6,515 nucleotides of DNA from Candidatus Dojkabacteria bacterium (lineage in GTDB: Bacteria; Patescibacteriota; Dojkabacteria; B142; WJKM01): the NCBI GenBank assembly GCA_020429465.1, contig JAGQLH010000075.1:1-6515 (forward strand), written 5' to 3'. Made by a program: the position numbers and the translations under genes. The notes beneath the pieces were generated by a model. The model saw nothing but the letters and a program-made list of their open reading frames with translations. It did no database searches and was not told the DNA's origin. Below are positions 1-5,439 of this stretch, piece by piece (the first letter of the stretch is position 1; each line of letters begins with the position of its first letter).

Positions 1-1869
1 GTATTCTGCATATGGTTCATTTTCTGCAAGAGGCCTATCAAAAGTTCCGGTAAATCTTCCAATAAGACTTTCAAATCCTTTGAAAATGGTATCTCCAAAT
101 TGTGTAAGCGAATCTATAAATAATTCAGAAGCGACACGTGAAATCTGGACTTCAACTGAATTAACTCCCGCATCATATGAATTTTCTTGTTCTAATTCAG
201 ACAAACTAACAAAATCAAATCCTTTATACACCTCACGGATATCTCGCCCTTCAAATCCTTCTGTAGATAATGGATTAAGAAGTGAGAGAAGATTGAGACA
301 TCCAATTCCAGAACCTAGCTTTTCTAATGCAAACTCCCCAACTACTTCATCATTATTGCCATAAAATTTTACTAGTCCTGCATGTTCATGGGTAGAAACA
401 AAACCACCACCTCCAACAGTACGTGAAAGCACTGCACAAATTGGATCATACGGTGTAGGGGGAAAATCACGATTTCCAAATGAATTCCTACTAAGATCCG
501 GTTCAAATGGTTCTGCAGCACCAAAATGGTTAAGTTGTGGAAAGCTTTCAACCTGTGCTGTGATTATTTGATACCCTTCATATGCTCCTCCAGTCCCAAC
601 AGGTACTAATCTATGCCATCCGCTCACTTGATCTGAAGAATCAATCCGTTCACATGTTTGCATTTCATACGGTGCAAAAGCCTCTTCGTAATACACTGCA
701 TAAGGTACCTCCCGTACGTCTTCCACTATTGGCTCTTCTTCTTCAGGAGCAGGATCTTCTAAAGAAATATCACATTGTGAAATTGTATCTATTTCAGATT
801 GAGAAAGTTGGTGGCGTTCATATTCACTTCCATCTTCTGCAAATGGTGTGAAAAAGTTAATAGTAGATACATAGGGGTTAGCAGCTAAAGCATCATAGGC
901 TTCCTTTAAGCCATTTTTTTGATCGGCACCAAAAGGACCAAATTCAGTTACATGGAATTCAAAGTCACTCGGAACGTTCCCATTGATAAAGTTTTCATAT
1001 ATTGGATCAAAGCATTGATCGGCTTGAATTCCATTTACATTGTACGTATTACCACCCATGCCGTCCAAGATACCAAGATCTCCACCTAATCCCTCTATAA
1101 ACGAAGCAATGAATTCTGTCCTATTTCCACATCCATGGTAATCCATATTCCAAATAGGACCTATTACAGAAATTTGGTCTCTCAGTTCAGGCTGATCAGT
1201 TAGTTGGCTATTTACCTCTATAGCAACCTGGCGAGTATATCTACCCACCTCTTGGAAATATGCCAAGAAACGAGGAGTTGTATCTATGGGGACTGCATCC
1301 GAATCAAGAATTGCAGTATTTTGTGTTACCCATCGCTCAGAAATTGGCTCATTTGGACCAGCTATAAATACGAATTGTTCATCGGGATCAAGATTATTTG
1401 CCAAACTAACAATAAAGTCTGCAGTATCGCCAGGAGATTTAAAATCAGAACAGTGATTAGGATCGGCATTTTTATAACACAGGCGAATAATAGGTAATAG
1501 TTGATTATCATTCGCGCTAGAGATAAAGGATGCTGTCCGTGAAAAATCTCTGGCTGTAATAACGGTTACGGTTGAGCCAAATTTACCAGCTGCAGTTGTA
1601 ATAGCATTTTGATCAAGCTCTGATCCTGGATTATATCCAGCTTTACAAACTGGTTCTTGTACTTCTTGAATAGGAATAAGTGTTTCTGATTCGGTAGGAA
1701 CTGATATATTTTGCGATATCGTTGTATACATTTGAGCATCTTGAGTGTCTTGGGATTCCAACTGCACACTTCCTGCTGCCATATACAATAGAGAAAGAAC
1801 GCCAAAACCAAAGATAGCGAGCAGTAAACTACCATAAACTGGGTTGTACGTTGTTCGATCGGAATTCAT
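1..1869 (-). CDS. Membrane-anchored glycoside-hydrolase-like surface protein (3' end missing)
   Basis: An uninterrupted reading frame of 623 codons starts at the ATG at 1869-1867 and runs off the left edge without a stop. Residues 1-11 are short and polar. Residues 12-33 form one hydrophobic helix (LLLAIFGFGVLSLLYM), a signal anchor or uncleaved signal, so the rest should lie outside the cell. Residues about 80-365 resemble a clan GH-A TIM barrel: GPNEP at 171-175 (N173, with E174 as candidate acid/base), a DG...TY stretch at 269-276 as in barrel strand 6, and TEFG at 308-311 (E309 as candidate nucleophile). An acidic, proline-containing linker follows at about 370-386. Residues 387-623 are an unrecognised region. 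Nine cysteines lie in the external part (75, 131, 140, 247, 286, 366, 406, 478, 524), which fits disulfide bonding. The substrate cannot be told from sequence; a cell-surface or polymer sugar is an inference. The barrel could also be a catalytically inactive binding module. The open frame is certain, the hydrolase fold likely, the activity unproven. Confidence 0.75.
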   Translation of the reverse strand, partial: MNSDRTTYNPVYGSLLLAIFGFGVLSLLYMAAGSVQLESQDTQDAQMYTTISQNISVPTESETLIPIQEVQEPVCKAGYNPGSELDQNAITTAAGKFGSTVTVITARDFSRTASFISSANDNQLLPIIRLCYKNADPNHCSDFKSPGDTADFIVSLANNLDPDEQFVFIAGPNEPISERWVTQNTAILDSDAVPIDTTPRFLAYFQEVGRYTRQVAIEVNSQLTDQPELRDQISVIGPIWNMDYHGCGNRTEFIASFIEGLGGDLGILDGMGGNTYNVNGIQADQCFDPIYENFINGNVPSDFEFHVTEFGPFGADQKNGLKEAYDALAANPYVSTINFFTPFAEDGSEYERHQLSQSEIDTISQCDISLEDPAPEEEEPIVEDVREVPYAVYYEEAFAPYEMQTCERIDSSDQVSGWHRLVPVGTGGAYEGYQIITAQVESFPQLNHFGAAEPFEPDLSRNSFGNRDFPPTPYDPICAVLSRTVGGGGFVSTHEHAGLVKFYGNNDEVVGEFALEKLGSGIGCLNLLSLLNPLSTEGFEGRDIREVYKGFDFVSLSELEQENSYDAGVNSVEVQISRVASELFIDSLTQFGDTIFKGFESLIGRFTGTFDRPLAENEPYAEY

Positions 1870-1877
1870 ACTTCTCT

Positions 1878-1883
1878 AGTATA
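1878..1883 (-). promoter_or_regulatory. Candidate -10 box for the surface protein gene
   Basis: Read on the minus strand, TATACT lies 8 bases before the ATG at 1869, so transcription would begin at or just before the start codon. No good -35 hexamer is visible at 16-18 bp (TTTCAA at 1901-1906 is the nearest), and no Shine-Dalgarno sequence is present. A chance match is possible in such AT-rich sequence. Confidence 0.4.
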
Positions 1884-1911
1884 TCTTCTTATGCAATTGA
1901 TTGAAATATAG

Positions 1912-1940
1912 ATGACGTATTTCGGTAAACTTGTTATGAT
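1912..1940 (+). promoter_or_regulatory. Promoter of the isoaspartyl methyltransferase homologue, extended -10
   Basis: TATGAT at 1935-1940 is preceded by TGT, giving an extended -10 element (TGnTATGAT). ATGACG at 1912-1917 matches four of six bases of TTGACA at a 17-bp spacing. The -10 ends 5 bases before the ATG at 1946, so the predicted transcription start falls on the start codon and the mRNA would be leaderless. This promoter shares its 76-bp gap with the divergent promoter of the surface protein gene. Confidence 0.6.
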
Positions 1941-1945
1941 TTTTT

Positions 1946-2593
1946 ATGTCACATTCGCCTTATACCTGGACTCGAGAACATCTACATGATGTACTTACGT
2001 CAAGGTTTCTACACAATAATGAATATGTTGAAGCTTTCTCTTTAATCGATAGAGCAGATTTTGTTCGTGAAGAAGATAAAAATCACGCATATGACGATAA
2101 AAAACTTCCCATAGGATTTGGCCAACACATCCCAAAGCCTTCTGTAGTCGCACAATTAATAGAGGCACTTTCACCAAAAAAAGGGGGATACTATTTACTT
2201 ATCGGTGGAGGATCGGGATACACTGCATCAATTTTAGGAACTATAGTAGGAGAAGAAGGTAAAGTTTTAGTTCTAGAACGTGTATTGTTCATAGTTGATC
2301 AATTGCGTGAAAATATTGCGCAGTATCCAAACCTTGATTCCATTGTTTCAATTCAATTTAAAGATGGTAAAGATGGATTTGTAGAACATGCACCATATGA
2401 TGGTATTCTTTCAGTTATTGGGTATCCTGATATCCCAGAAATATTGATTGAACAATTAAAAATTGGTGGGACGTTAATTCTGCCTGACACAGATTACACA
2501 CTCCAGATTATTACTCGAGAAACAAAAGATGAACTTGTCCGTGATACTATGTATACTGAATTATTCGACAAGGTTCAATCGGGTGTTGAATAA
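1946..2593 (+). CDS. Divergent protein-L-isoaspartate O-methyltransferase family protein
   Basis: A 215-residue protein with the PCMT-family layout. Family enzymes use S-adenosylmethionine in the cytoplasm to methylate isoaspartyl residues in aged proteins. Visible landmarks are RADFV at 36-40, AYDDKKLPIGFGQ at 48-60, the SAM-binding glycine loop IGGGSGY at 86-92, the strand ending VLVLE at 107-111 (E111 expected to hold the ribose), KDG at 139-141, and EQLKIGGTLILP at 169-180. The length is normal for the family. Several normally conserved positions are changed. The GQTISQP substrate motif is GQHIPKP (59-65), so the catalytic-site Ser is Pro63. The acidic residue before the SAM loop is Leu85. 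The usual D-x-I-x-x-T-A-A segment reads YDGILSVIGYP. SAM binding looks kept, but isoaspartyl repair activity is doubtful. The ATG is supported by the adjacent extended -10 box. It heads a run of four closely spaced plus-strand genes. Confidence 0.85.
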   Translation: MSHSPYTWTREHLHDVLTSRFLHNNEYVEAFSLIDRADFVREEDKNHAYDDKKLPIGFGQHIPKPSVVAQLIEALSPKKGGYYLLIGGGSGYTASILGTIVGEEGKVLVLERVLFIVDQLRENIAQYPNLDSIVSIQFKDGKDGFVEHAPYDGILSVIGYPDIPEILIEQLKIGGTLILPDTDYTLQIITRETKDELVRDTMYTELFDKVQSGVE

Positions 2594-2603
2594 AGATATT
2601 TTT

Positions 2604-2609
2604 TATACC
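2604..2609 (+). promoter_or_regulatory. Candidate -10 box close to the YerC-like start
   Basis: TATACC lies 6 bases before the ATG at 2616, within the 22-bp gap after the methyltransferase stop. It matches four of six consensus bases and has no clear -35. No Shine-Dalgarno sequence is present, so either a leaderless start here or translation from an upstream operon mRNA by another route is needed. Confidence 0.3.
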
Positions 2610-2615
2610 GTCTGA

Positions 2616-2918
2616 ATGATTTCTTCAAAATATACTGAAACGATTTCATCACCTAAGTTTTTAAACTTCTTTCGTACCTTTTTAAAATTGAGAACAGAAG
2701 AAGAAATTACTAAGTTCCTTTTGGATCTTATGACTATAAAAGAACTTGAGACATTTGCGAGTAGATGGCAAGTTGCTGAAATGTTGCATGAAGGACGACC
2801 GTATACAGAAATCGAACGTCTTACTGGATTAAGTTCTGCAACTATTGCTCGAGTTAGTGAGAGTCTTCAGTACGGTCATGATGGCTATAAGATTGTTTTT
2901 GACCGGTTGAATAAATAA
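2616..2918 (+). CDS. YerC/YecD-family TrpR-like helix-turn-helix protein
   Basis: A 100-residue all-helical protein matching the YerC/YecD branch of the TrpR-like DNA-binding superfamily in length and along its whole sequence. Diagnostic stretches are KLRTEEEITKFLLDLMTIKE at 24-43, ASRWQVAEMLHEG at 48-60, the helix-turn-helix YTEIERLTGLSSATIARV at 63-80 (recognition helix about 73-82), and the family end motif YGHDGYKIVFDRL at 86-98. Members are predicted dimeric DNA-binding proteins. Their targets are poorly defined and they should not be assumed to sense tryptophan; no trp gene is in this window. The gene sits 22 bp after the methyltransferase homologue and 42 bp before the dCTP deaminase-like gene. 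No obvious operator palindrome lies immediately upstream. Confidence 0.92.
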   Translation: MISSKYTETISSPKFLNFFRTFLKLRTEEEITKFLLDLMTIKELETFASRWQVAEMLHEGRPYTEIERLTGLSSATIARVSESLQYGHDGYKIVFDRLNK

Positions 2919-2949
2919 TTAGCATACGCTCCATATTACATTAGAAAAT

Positions 2950-2955
2950 TATAAC
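2950..2955 (+). promoter_or_regulatory. Candidate -10 box close to the dCTP deaminase start
   Basis: TATAAC (five of six consensus bases) ends 5 bases before the ATG at 2961, the same spacing as for the methyltransferase gene. No convincing -35 and no Shine-Dalgarno sequence are visible in the 42-bp gap. A leaderless start is inferred. Confidence 0.4.
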
Positions 2956-2960
2956 TGCTC

Positions 2961-3515
2961 ATGATACTTTCAAATATCGATATCATTACTAGTGTTAAAA
3001 AGCGTCAGATCCAGATAGTCCCATTCTCCAAAGATTATGTCTATCCTGCTAGTTACGCATTCCATGTTGACGAGAAACTACTTCGTCCTATTGGTAATGA
3101 TTTGATTGATTTTAGAAAAGGTCTACTTCCAGAATACGAAGAAATAACGATGACCCAGGAGCATGGCTATGTTCTTCAACCAGGTGAATTTATTTTAGGA
3201 CAGACACACGAAAAACTAACGCTCTCGGATTCGCTTGCTATGGTTATTGAAGGAAGAAGCTCACTTGCCCGAGTAGGATTAGAGATTGTTCAAACATCTA
3301 CATTCGTAGAACCAAACCATACCGACTCTATCATTACACTTGAGCTGAAAAATAACGGAAAAAGTCCATTTCTTCTCTATCCAGGAATGAAAATTGCAAA
3401 GGGAATATTTTATCGACTTGAATCCTCATCAGTGCCTGATTACAATCAGGGTACATATATTACTCAAGATGAAGTAGAGCCACCGCACATAGCTGAGTAT
3501 AGACAGCTTGCATAA
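2961..3515 (+). CDS. dcd: dCTP deaminase-like protein (Dcd/dUTPase superfamily)
   Basis: A 184-residue cytoplasmic protein of the trimeric Dcd/dUTPase beta-barrel superfamily. Dcd makes dUTP from dCTP as the first step toward dUMP and dTMP. The best evidence is EGRSSLARVGLEI at 97-109 (signature GRSSLAR, residues 98-104, with R99, S100, S101 and R104 in the nucleotide site), IITLELKNNG at 124-133 (E128 aligning with the catalytic glutamate), and PFLLYPGMKIAKG at 136-148, plus a tail YNQGTYITQ at 161-169 like the nucleotide-closing C-terminal segment. The usual length is 170-200 residues. Two oddities: the N-terminal P-x-S-x-D motif reads PASYA (29-33) with Ala for Asp, and the P-G-x-x-G turn before the catalytic strand reads PNHTDS (118-123). 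It may therefore be a divergent deaminase or a bifunctional deaminase/dUTPase. The ATG is supported by the nearby TATAAC. Confidence 0.85.
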   Translation: MILSNIDIITSVKKRQIQIVPFSKDYVYPASYAFHVDEKLLRPIGNDLIDFRKGLLPEYEEITMTQEHGYVLQPGEFILGQTHEKLTLSDSLAMVIEGRSSLARVGLEIVQTSTFVEPNHTDSIITLELKNNGKSPFLLYPGMKIAKGIFYRLESSSVPDYNQGTYITQDEVEPPHIAEYRQLA

Positions 3516-3536
3516 GTTATCCTTTATTACTAGTTT

Positions 3537-3542
3537 TATAAA
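3537..3542 (+). promoter_or_regulatory. Candidate -10 box before the GTG-start gene
   Basis: TATAAA (five of six consensus bases) ends 6 bases before the GTG at 3549 and repeats the spacing seen upstream. No Shine-Dalgarno sequence and no good -35 are visible in the 33-bp gap. It supports choosing the GTG rather than the internal ATG at codon 27. Confidence 0.35.
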
Positions 3543-3548
3543 TTAATA

Positions 3549-3935
3549 GTGGCAAAATTCTTTCTAAAAGATAAAATTATAAGTGTGATTGGGAATTTGA
3601 CTGTTGAAGAAATTGACAAAGTTACCATGCCCGATCTTAATGAGCTAACCCCCTACCAACAACTAGCATATATTCAGACTGCAATACACATGGGAAGGAA
3701 ATACTTCATTGGTCTTAAAACTTCTGAGGATTATGACGTAACGAGATATGGAACTTTTTCGAAGTTTCTCATGAGAGATACAGATGATGCCTGGGAATTA
3801 CATGACTCAGCAGGATTGATTCCTGGCAAGTATATTCACCTTCCTCCATTACTGACGAAAGAGGTTTTTATAGAGCAGATGAGTAAACGTTATGCAGATA
3901 ATCAAGATGTAACATCTCTGCTAACACAGCTCTAA
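3549..3935 (+). CDS. Unrecognised 128-residue cytoplasmic protein
   Basis: I do not recognise this family. The frame opens with GTG at 3549; an in-frame TAG at 3531-3533 prevents a longer form, and the next ATG is at codon 27. The protein has no signal peptide, no membrane segment and no cysteine. It appears mixed alpha/beta: a short N-terminal hydrophobic stretch (IISVIGNLTVEEIDKV, about 10-25), a probable helix TPYQQLAYIQTAIHMGRKYF at 34-53, an aromatic/charged middle with GTFSKFLMRDTDDAWELHDS at 68-87, and a C-terminal helix FIEQMSKRYADNQDV about 107-121. It lies 33 bp after the dCTP deaminase-like gene and was probably co-inherited with that cluster. Coding status is supported by the tight packing and length, not by homology. 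Confidence 0.65.
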   Translation: MAKFFLKDKIISVIGNLTVEEIDKVTMPDLNELTPYQQLAYIQTAIHMGRKYFIGLKTSEDYDVTRYGTFSKFLMRDTDDAWELHDSAGLIPGKYIHLPPLLTKEVFIEQMSKRYADNQDVTSLLTQL

Positions 3936-3949
3936 ACACATACTAAAAA

Positions 3950-3975
3950 TCTAAAATTTTTCGTGAGAATTTAGA
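3950..3975 (+). other. Imperfect AT-rich inverted repeat after the 128-aa gene
   Basis: TCTAAAATT at 3950-3958 can pair with AATTTAGA at 3968-3975 with one bulged base and a 9-base loop. It begins 14 bases after the stop codon at 3935. There is no U-tract after it and the stem has only one G-C pair, so it is a weak candidate for transcript-end processing or termination. Confidence 0.2.
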
Positions 3976-3988
3976 ATACTCCACGTTA

Positions 3989-3994
3989 TATAGT
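3989..3994 (+). promoter_or_regulatory. Possible -10 box for the 60-aa peptide gene
   Basis: TATAGT matches five of six consensus bases and would give a leader of about 25 bases that is pyrimidine-rich (TTACTTCTTTCTTTTCTTACC) and lacks a Shine-Dalgarno sequence. No matching -35 is seen at the normal spacing, so confidence is low. Confidence 0.25.
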
Positions 3995-4026
3995 AATGTC
4001 TCACCTTACTTCTTTCTTTTCTTACC

Positions 4027-4209
4027 ATGAAAAGCATTGTATCTCTTTTTCTCATAGGAGCATTCTTTTTTGGTTGGTTTAGGTTTGGAGATGCTAATCA
4101 AGAAAGTGTTCGTATTCATGATCGCGACAGAATACATTGGGAAGATACTAGCCAGAGTAACAATACCCAAAACAAACTAAATTACCACCACAAAAAGGCA
4201 CACAAGTAA
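4027..4209 (+). CDS. Small membrane-anchored or secreted peptide, 60 residues
   Basis: An ATG-to-TAA frame with a clear split composition. Residues 3-19 (SIVSLFLIGAFFFGWF) form one hydrophobic, phenylalanine-rich helix preceded by a lysine, as in a signal peptide or membrane anchor. Residues 20-60 are strongly polar: RIHDRDRIHWED, then Asn/Gln-rich, then a His/Lys-rich end (YHHKKAHK). No lipobox cysteine is present. I do not recognise the family. The two-part architecture argues for a real gene, as do the same orientation as the cluster and the free space on both sides (91 bp and 165 bp). The histidine-rich tail could bind metal, which is speculation. A spurious frame cannot be excluded at this length. 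Confidence 0.5.
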   Translation: MKSIVSLFLIGAFFFGWFRFGDANQESVRIHDRDRIHWEDTSQSNNTQNKLNYHHKKAHK

Positions 4210-4278
4210 ATCTTTTTTGTACTGCTAGTTAAGTTCCTGTTTTAGAATCTAAGAATAGATTTATGTTGTATACTTTTC

Positions 4279-4309
4279 TTGACTTAAAGTACTTTAAGTT
4301 TTTTATTAT
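4279..4309 (+). promoter_or_regulatory. Promoter of the dehydrogenase-cupin unit
   Basis: TTGACT at 4279-4284 matches five of six -35 bases and TATTAT at 4304-4309 matches five of six -10 bases. The 19-bp spacer is longer than ideal, which often marks regulated promoters. The predicted start, near 4316, would give a leader of about 59 bases before the dehydrogenase ATG. Unlike the other genes here, this one has no good -10 box directly at its start codon. Confidence 0.5.
4282..4299 (+). promoter_or_regulatory. Perfect 18-bp palindrome, probable operator
   Basis: ACTTAAAGTACTTTAAGT is identical to its own reverse complement over all 18 bases. It overlaps the end of the -35 box and fills most of the spacer of the dehydrogenase promoter, the usual place for a dimeric repressor. 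A second overlapping inverted repeat, TACTTT at 4271-4276 and AAAGTA at 4286-4291 with nine bases between, shares its half-site. Because a run of six T follows (4299-4304), the same stretch could instead act as an AT-only terminator hairpin for the upstream small gene. The lack of a natural loop and of G-C pairs makes the operator reading more likely. Confidence 0.55.
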
Positions 4310-4374
4310 ATAAATAGTAATTTGTAGTATGTGCGAAAACACTTAGAGTTAGTTAATTTTTTATTTATTTACGT

Positions 4375-5421
4375 ATGAAAGCAGCAATATTTAAAGGAAA
4401 AGGGAAAATCGAAGTAACAGATATTCCTAAACCAGAGACCAAAGACCCAACCGATGCGGTTGTTCGTGTAGTACTAGCATGTGTATGTGGTTCTGATTTA
4501 TGGTATTTTCGTGGTATTTCACCACATCCCGAGAGTACAATAGGTCATGAATTTATAGGAGTTGTTGAAAGTGTTGGTAGTGATGTTAAAGATATTTCAG
4601 TAGGAGATTTTGTAATTGCTCCATTTGCCTATAGTGACGGAACATGCCCACACTGTGAAGCAGGATTCCAAACAGCGTGTACACATGGAGGATTCTTTGG
4701 AATGGGTAGTGGTGATGATGGCGGGCAATCTGAATATGTACGCGTACCACAAGCAGATGGAACACTATTTAAGGTTCCTGGCTCAGATTTTTCAGAGGAT
4801 ATGTTAGCTTCATTCCTTGCACTATCTGATGTAATGGGGACTGGGTATCATGCAGCAGTTTCAGCGGAGGTTGAAGAAGGTGATACCGTTGCAGTGGTGG
4901 GAGATGGTGCTGTTGGTCTTTCAGGTGTTTTATCAGCAAAATTGTTAGGTGCCTCTCGAATCATTGTTCTTGGAAGTACTCATGAAAATAGACATGATCT
5001 TGCAAAAGAATTTGGTGCAACAGACATAATTTCAGTTCGCGGTGATGAAGCTGTAGCAAAACTCATGGAACTTACCGATGGAATCGGTGCAGATGCAGTT
5101 CTTGAATGTGTTGGAACGAAAGAAGCAAATGATACTGCATTTTCTATTGCACGCCCCGGCGCTCTTGTAGGGCGAGTTGGAGTACCACATCATGTTGAAA
5201 TTCCAGCAGAAGCTACATTCTTTAGAAACGTAGGAATGAAAGGTGGGCCAGCTCCCGTGCGAGCATATATTCAGAAATTATTTGATGCGGTTGTTCGTGG
5301 TGATATTACCCCAGGAGATGTTTTTGATTTTAAAACTGATCTTGATAATATCCAAGAGGCATATGAAATGATGGACCAGAGAAAGGCTATCAAATCTCTA
5401 CTTCGAGTTAGTACAATTTAA
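4375..5421 (+). CDS. Zinc-dependent alcohol/aldehyde dehydrogenase, FDH-like MDR family
   Basis: A full-length 348-residue medium-chain dehydrogenase/reductase, interconverting an alcohol and an aldehyde with NAD(P) in the cytoplasm. The N-terminal catalytic domain (about 1-145) has C38 in CVCGSD, H58-E59 in GHEF, and D152 in LSDVMGTG. C38, H58 and D152 correspond to the catalytic zinc ligands of formaldehyde-dehydrogenase-like enzymes. The structural zinc loop has C91, C94 and C102, but the first position is D88 instead of Cys. The Rossmann domain (about 165-290) has VVGDGAVG at 174-181. The second strand ends VLGSTHENR (198-206), with no acidic residue and with Ser and Arg, which suggests NADP(H). 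VECVGTKE-like ECVGTKE at 244-250 and GGPAPVRAY at 290-298 are typical of this subgroup. The physiological substrate is unknown. It is followed 18 bp later by the cupin gene and is preceded by a palindromic operator, so an inducible two-gene unit is likely. Confidence 0.92.
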   Translation: MKAAIFKGKGKIEVTDIPKPETKDPTDAVVRVVLACVCGSDLWYFRGISPHPESTIGHEFIGVVESVGSDVKDISVGDFVIAPFAYSDGTCPHCEAGFQTACTHGGFFGMGSGDDGGQSEYVRVPQADGTLFKVPGSDFSEDMLASFLALSDVMGTGYHAAVSAEVEEGDTVAVVGDGAVGLSGVLSAKLLGASRIIVLGSTHENRHDLAKEFGATDIISVRGDEAVAKLMELTDGIGADAVLECVGTKEANDTAFSIARPGALVGRVGVPHHVEIPAEATFFRNVGMKGGPAPVRAYIQKLFDAVVRGDITPGDVFDFKTDLDNIQEAYEMMDQRKAIKSLLRVSTI

Positions 5422-5423
5422 TT

Positions 5424-5429
5424 TATAAT
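5424..5429 (+). promoter_or_regulatory. Consensus -10 hexamer before the cupin gene
   Basis: A perfect TATAAT lies in the 18-bp dehydrogenase-cupin gap, 10 bases before the ATG at 5440. TAAAAT at 5431-5436 is a second match 3 bases before it. Either would give the cupin gene its own leaderless or nearly leaderless transcript besides read-through from the dehydrogenase. No -35 or Shine-Dalgarno sequence is evident. Confidence 0.35.
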
Positions 5430-5439
5430 TTAAAATACA

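Noticed and set aside
1204..1497. Plus-strand frame of 97 codons, and similar frames at 80-364 and 582-851
   Set aside because: They lie entirely within the continuous 623-codon minus-strand frame, which has a signal anchor, catalytic-type motifs and coherent protein composition.
2616..2918. TrpR tryptophan repressor
   Set aside because: The protein matches the YerC/YecD branch rather than TrpR itself, and there are no tryptophan genes or TrpR operators in the window.
4246..4261. Small inverted repeat AATCTA-agaa-TAGATT as a terminator or riboswitch
   Set aside because: Only a 6-bp AT-rich stem with no U-tract and no recognisable conserved core; expected by chance in this composition.
4616..4807. 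Plus-strand frame of 63 codons inside the dehydrogenase gene
   Set aside because: Out-of-frame shadow of the zinc-loop region of a full-length, well-conserved dehydrogenase.
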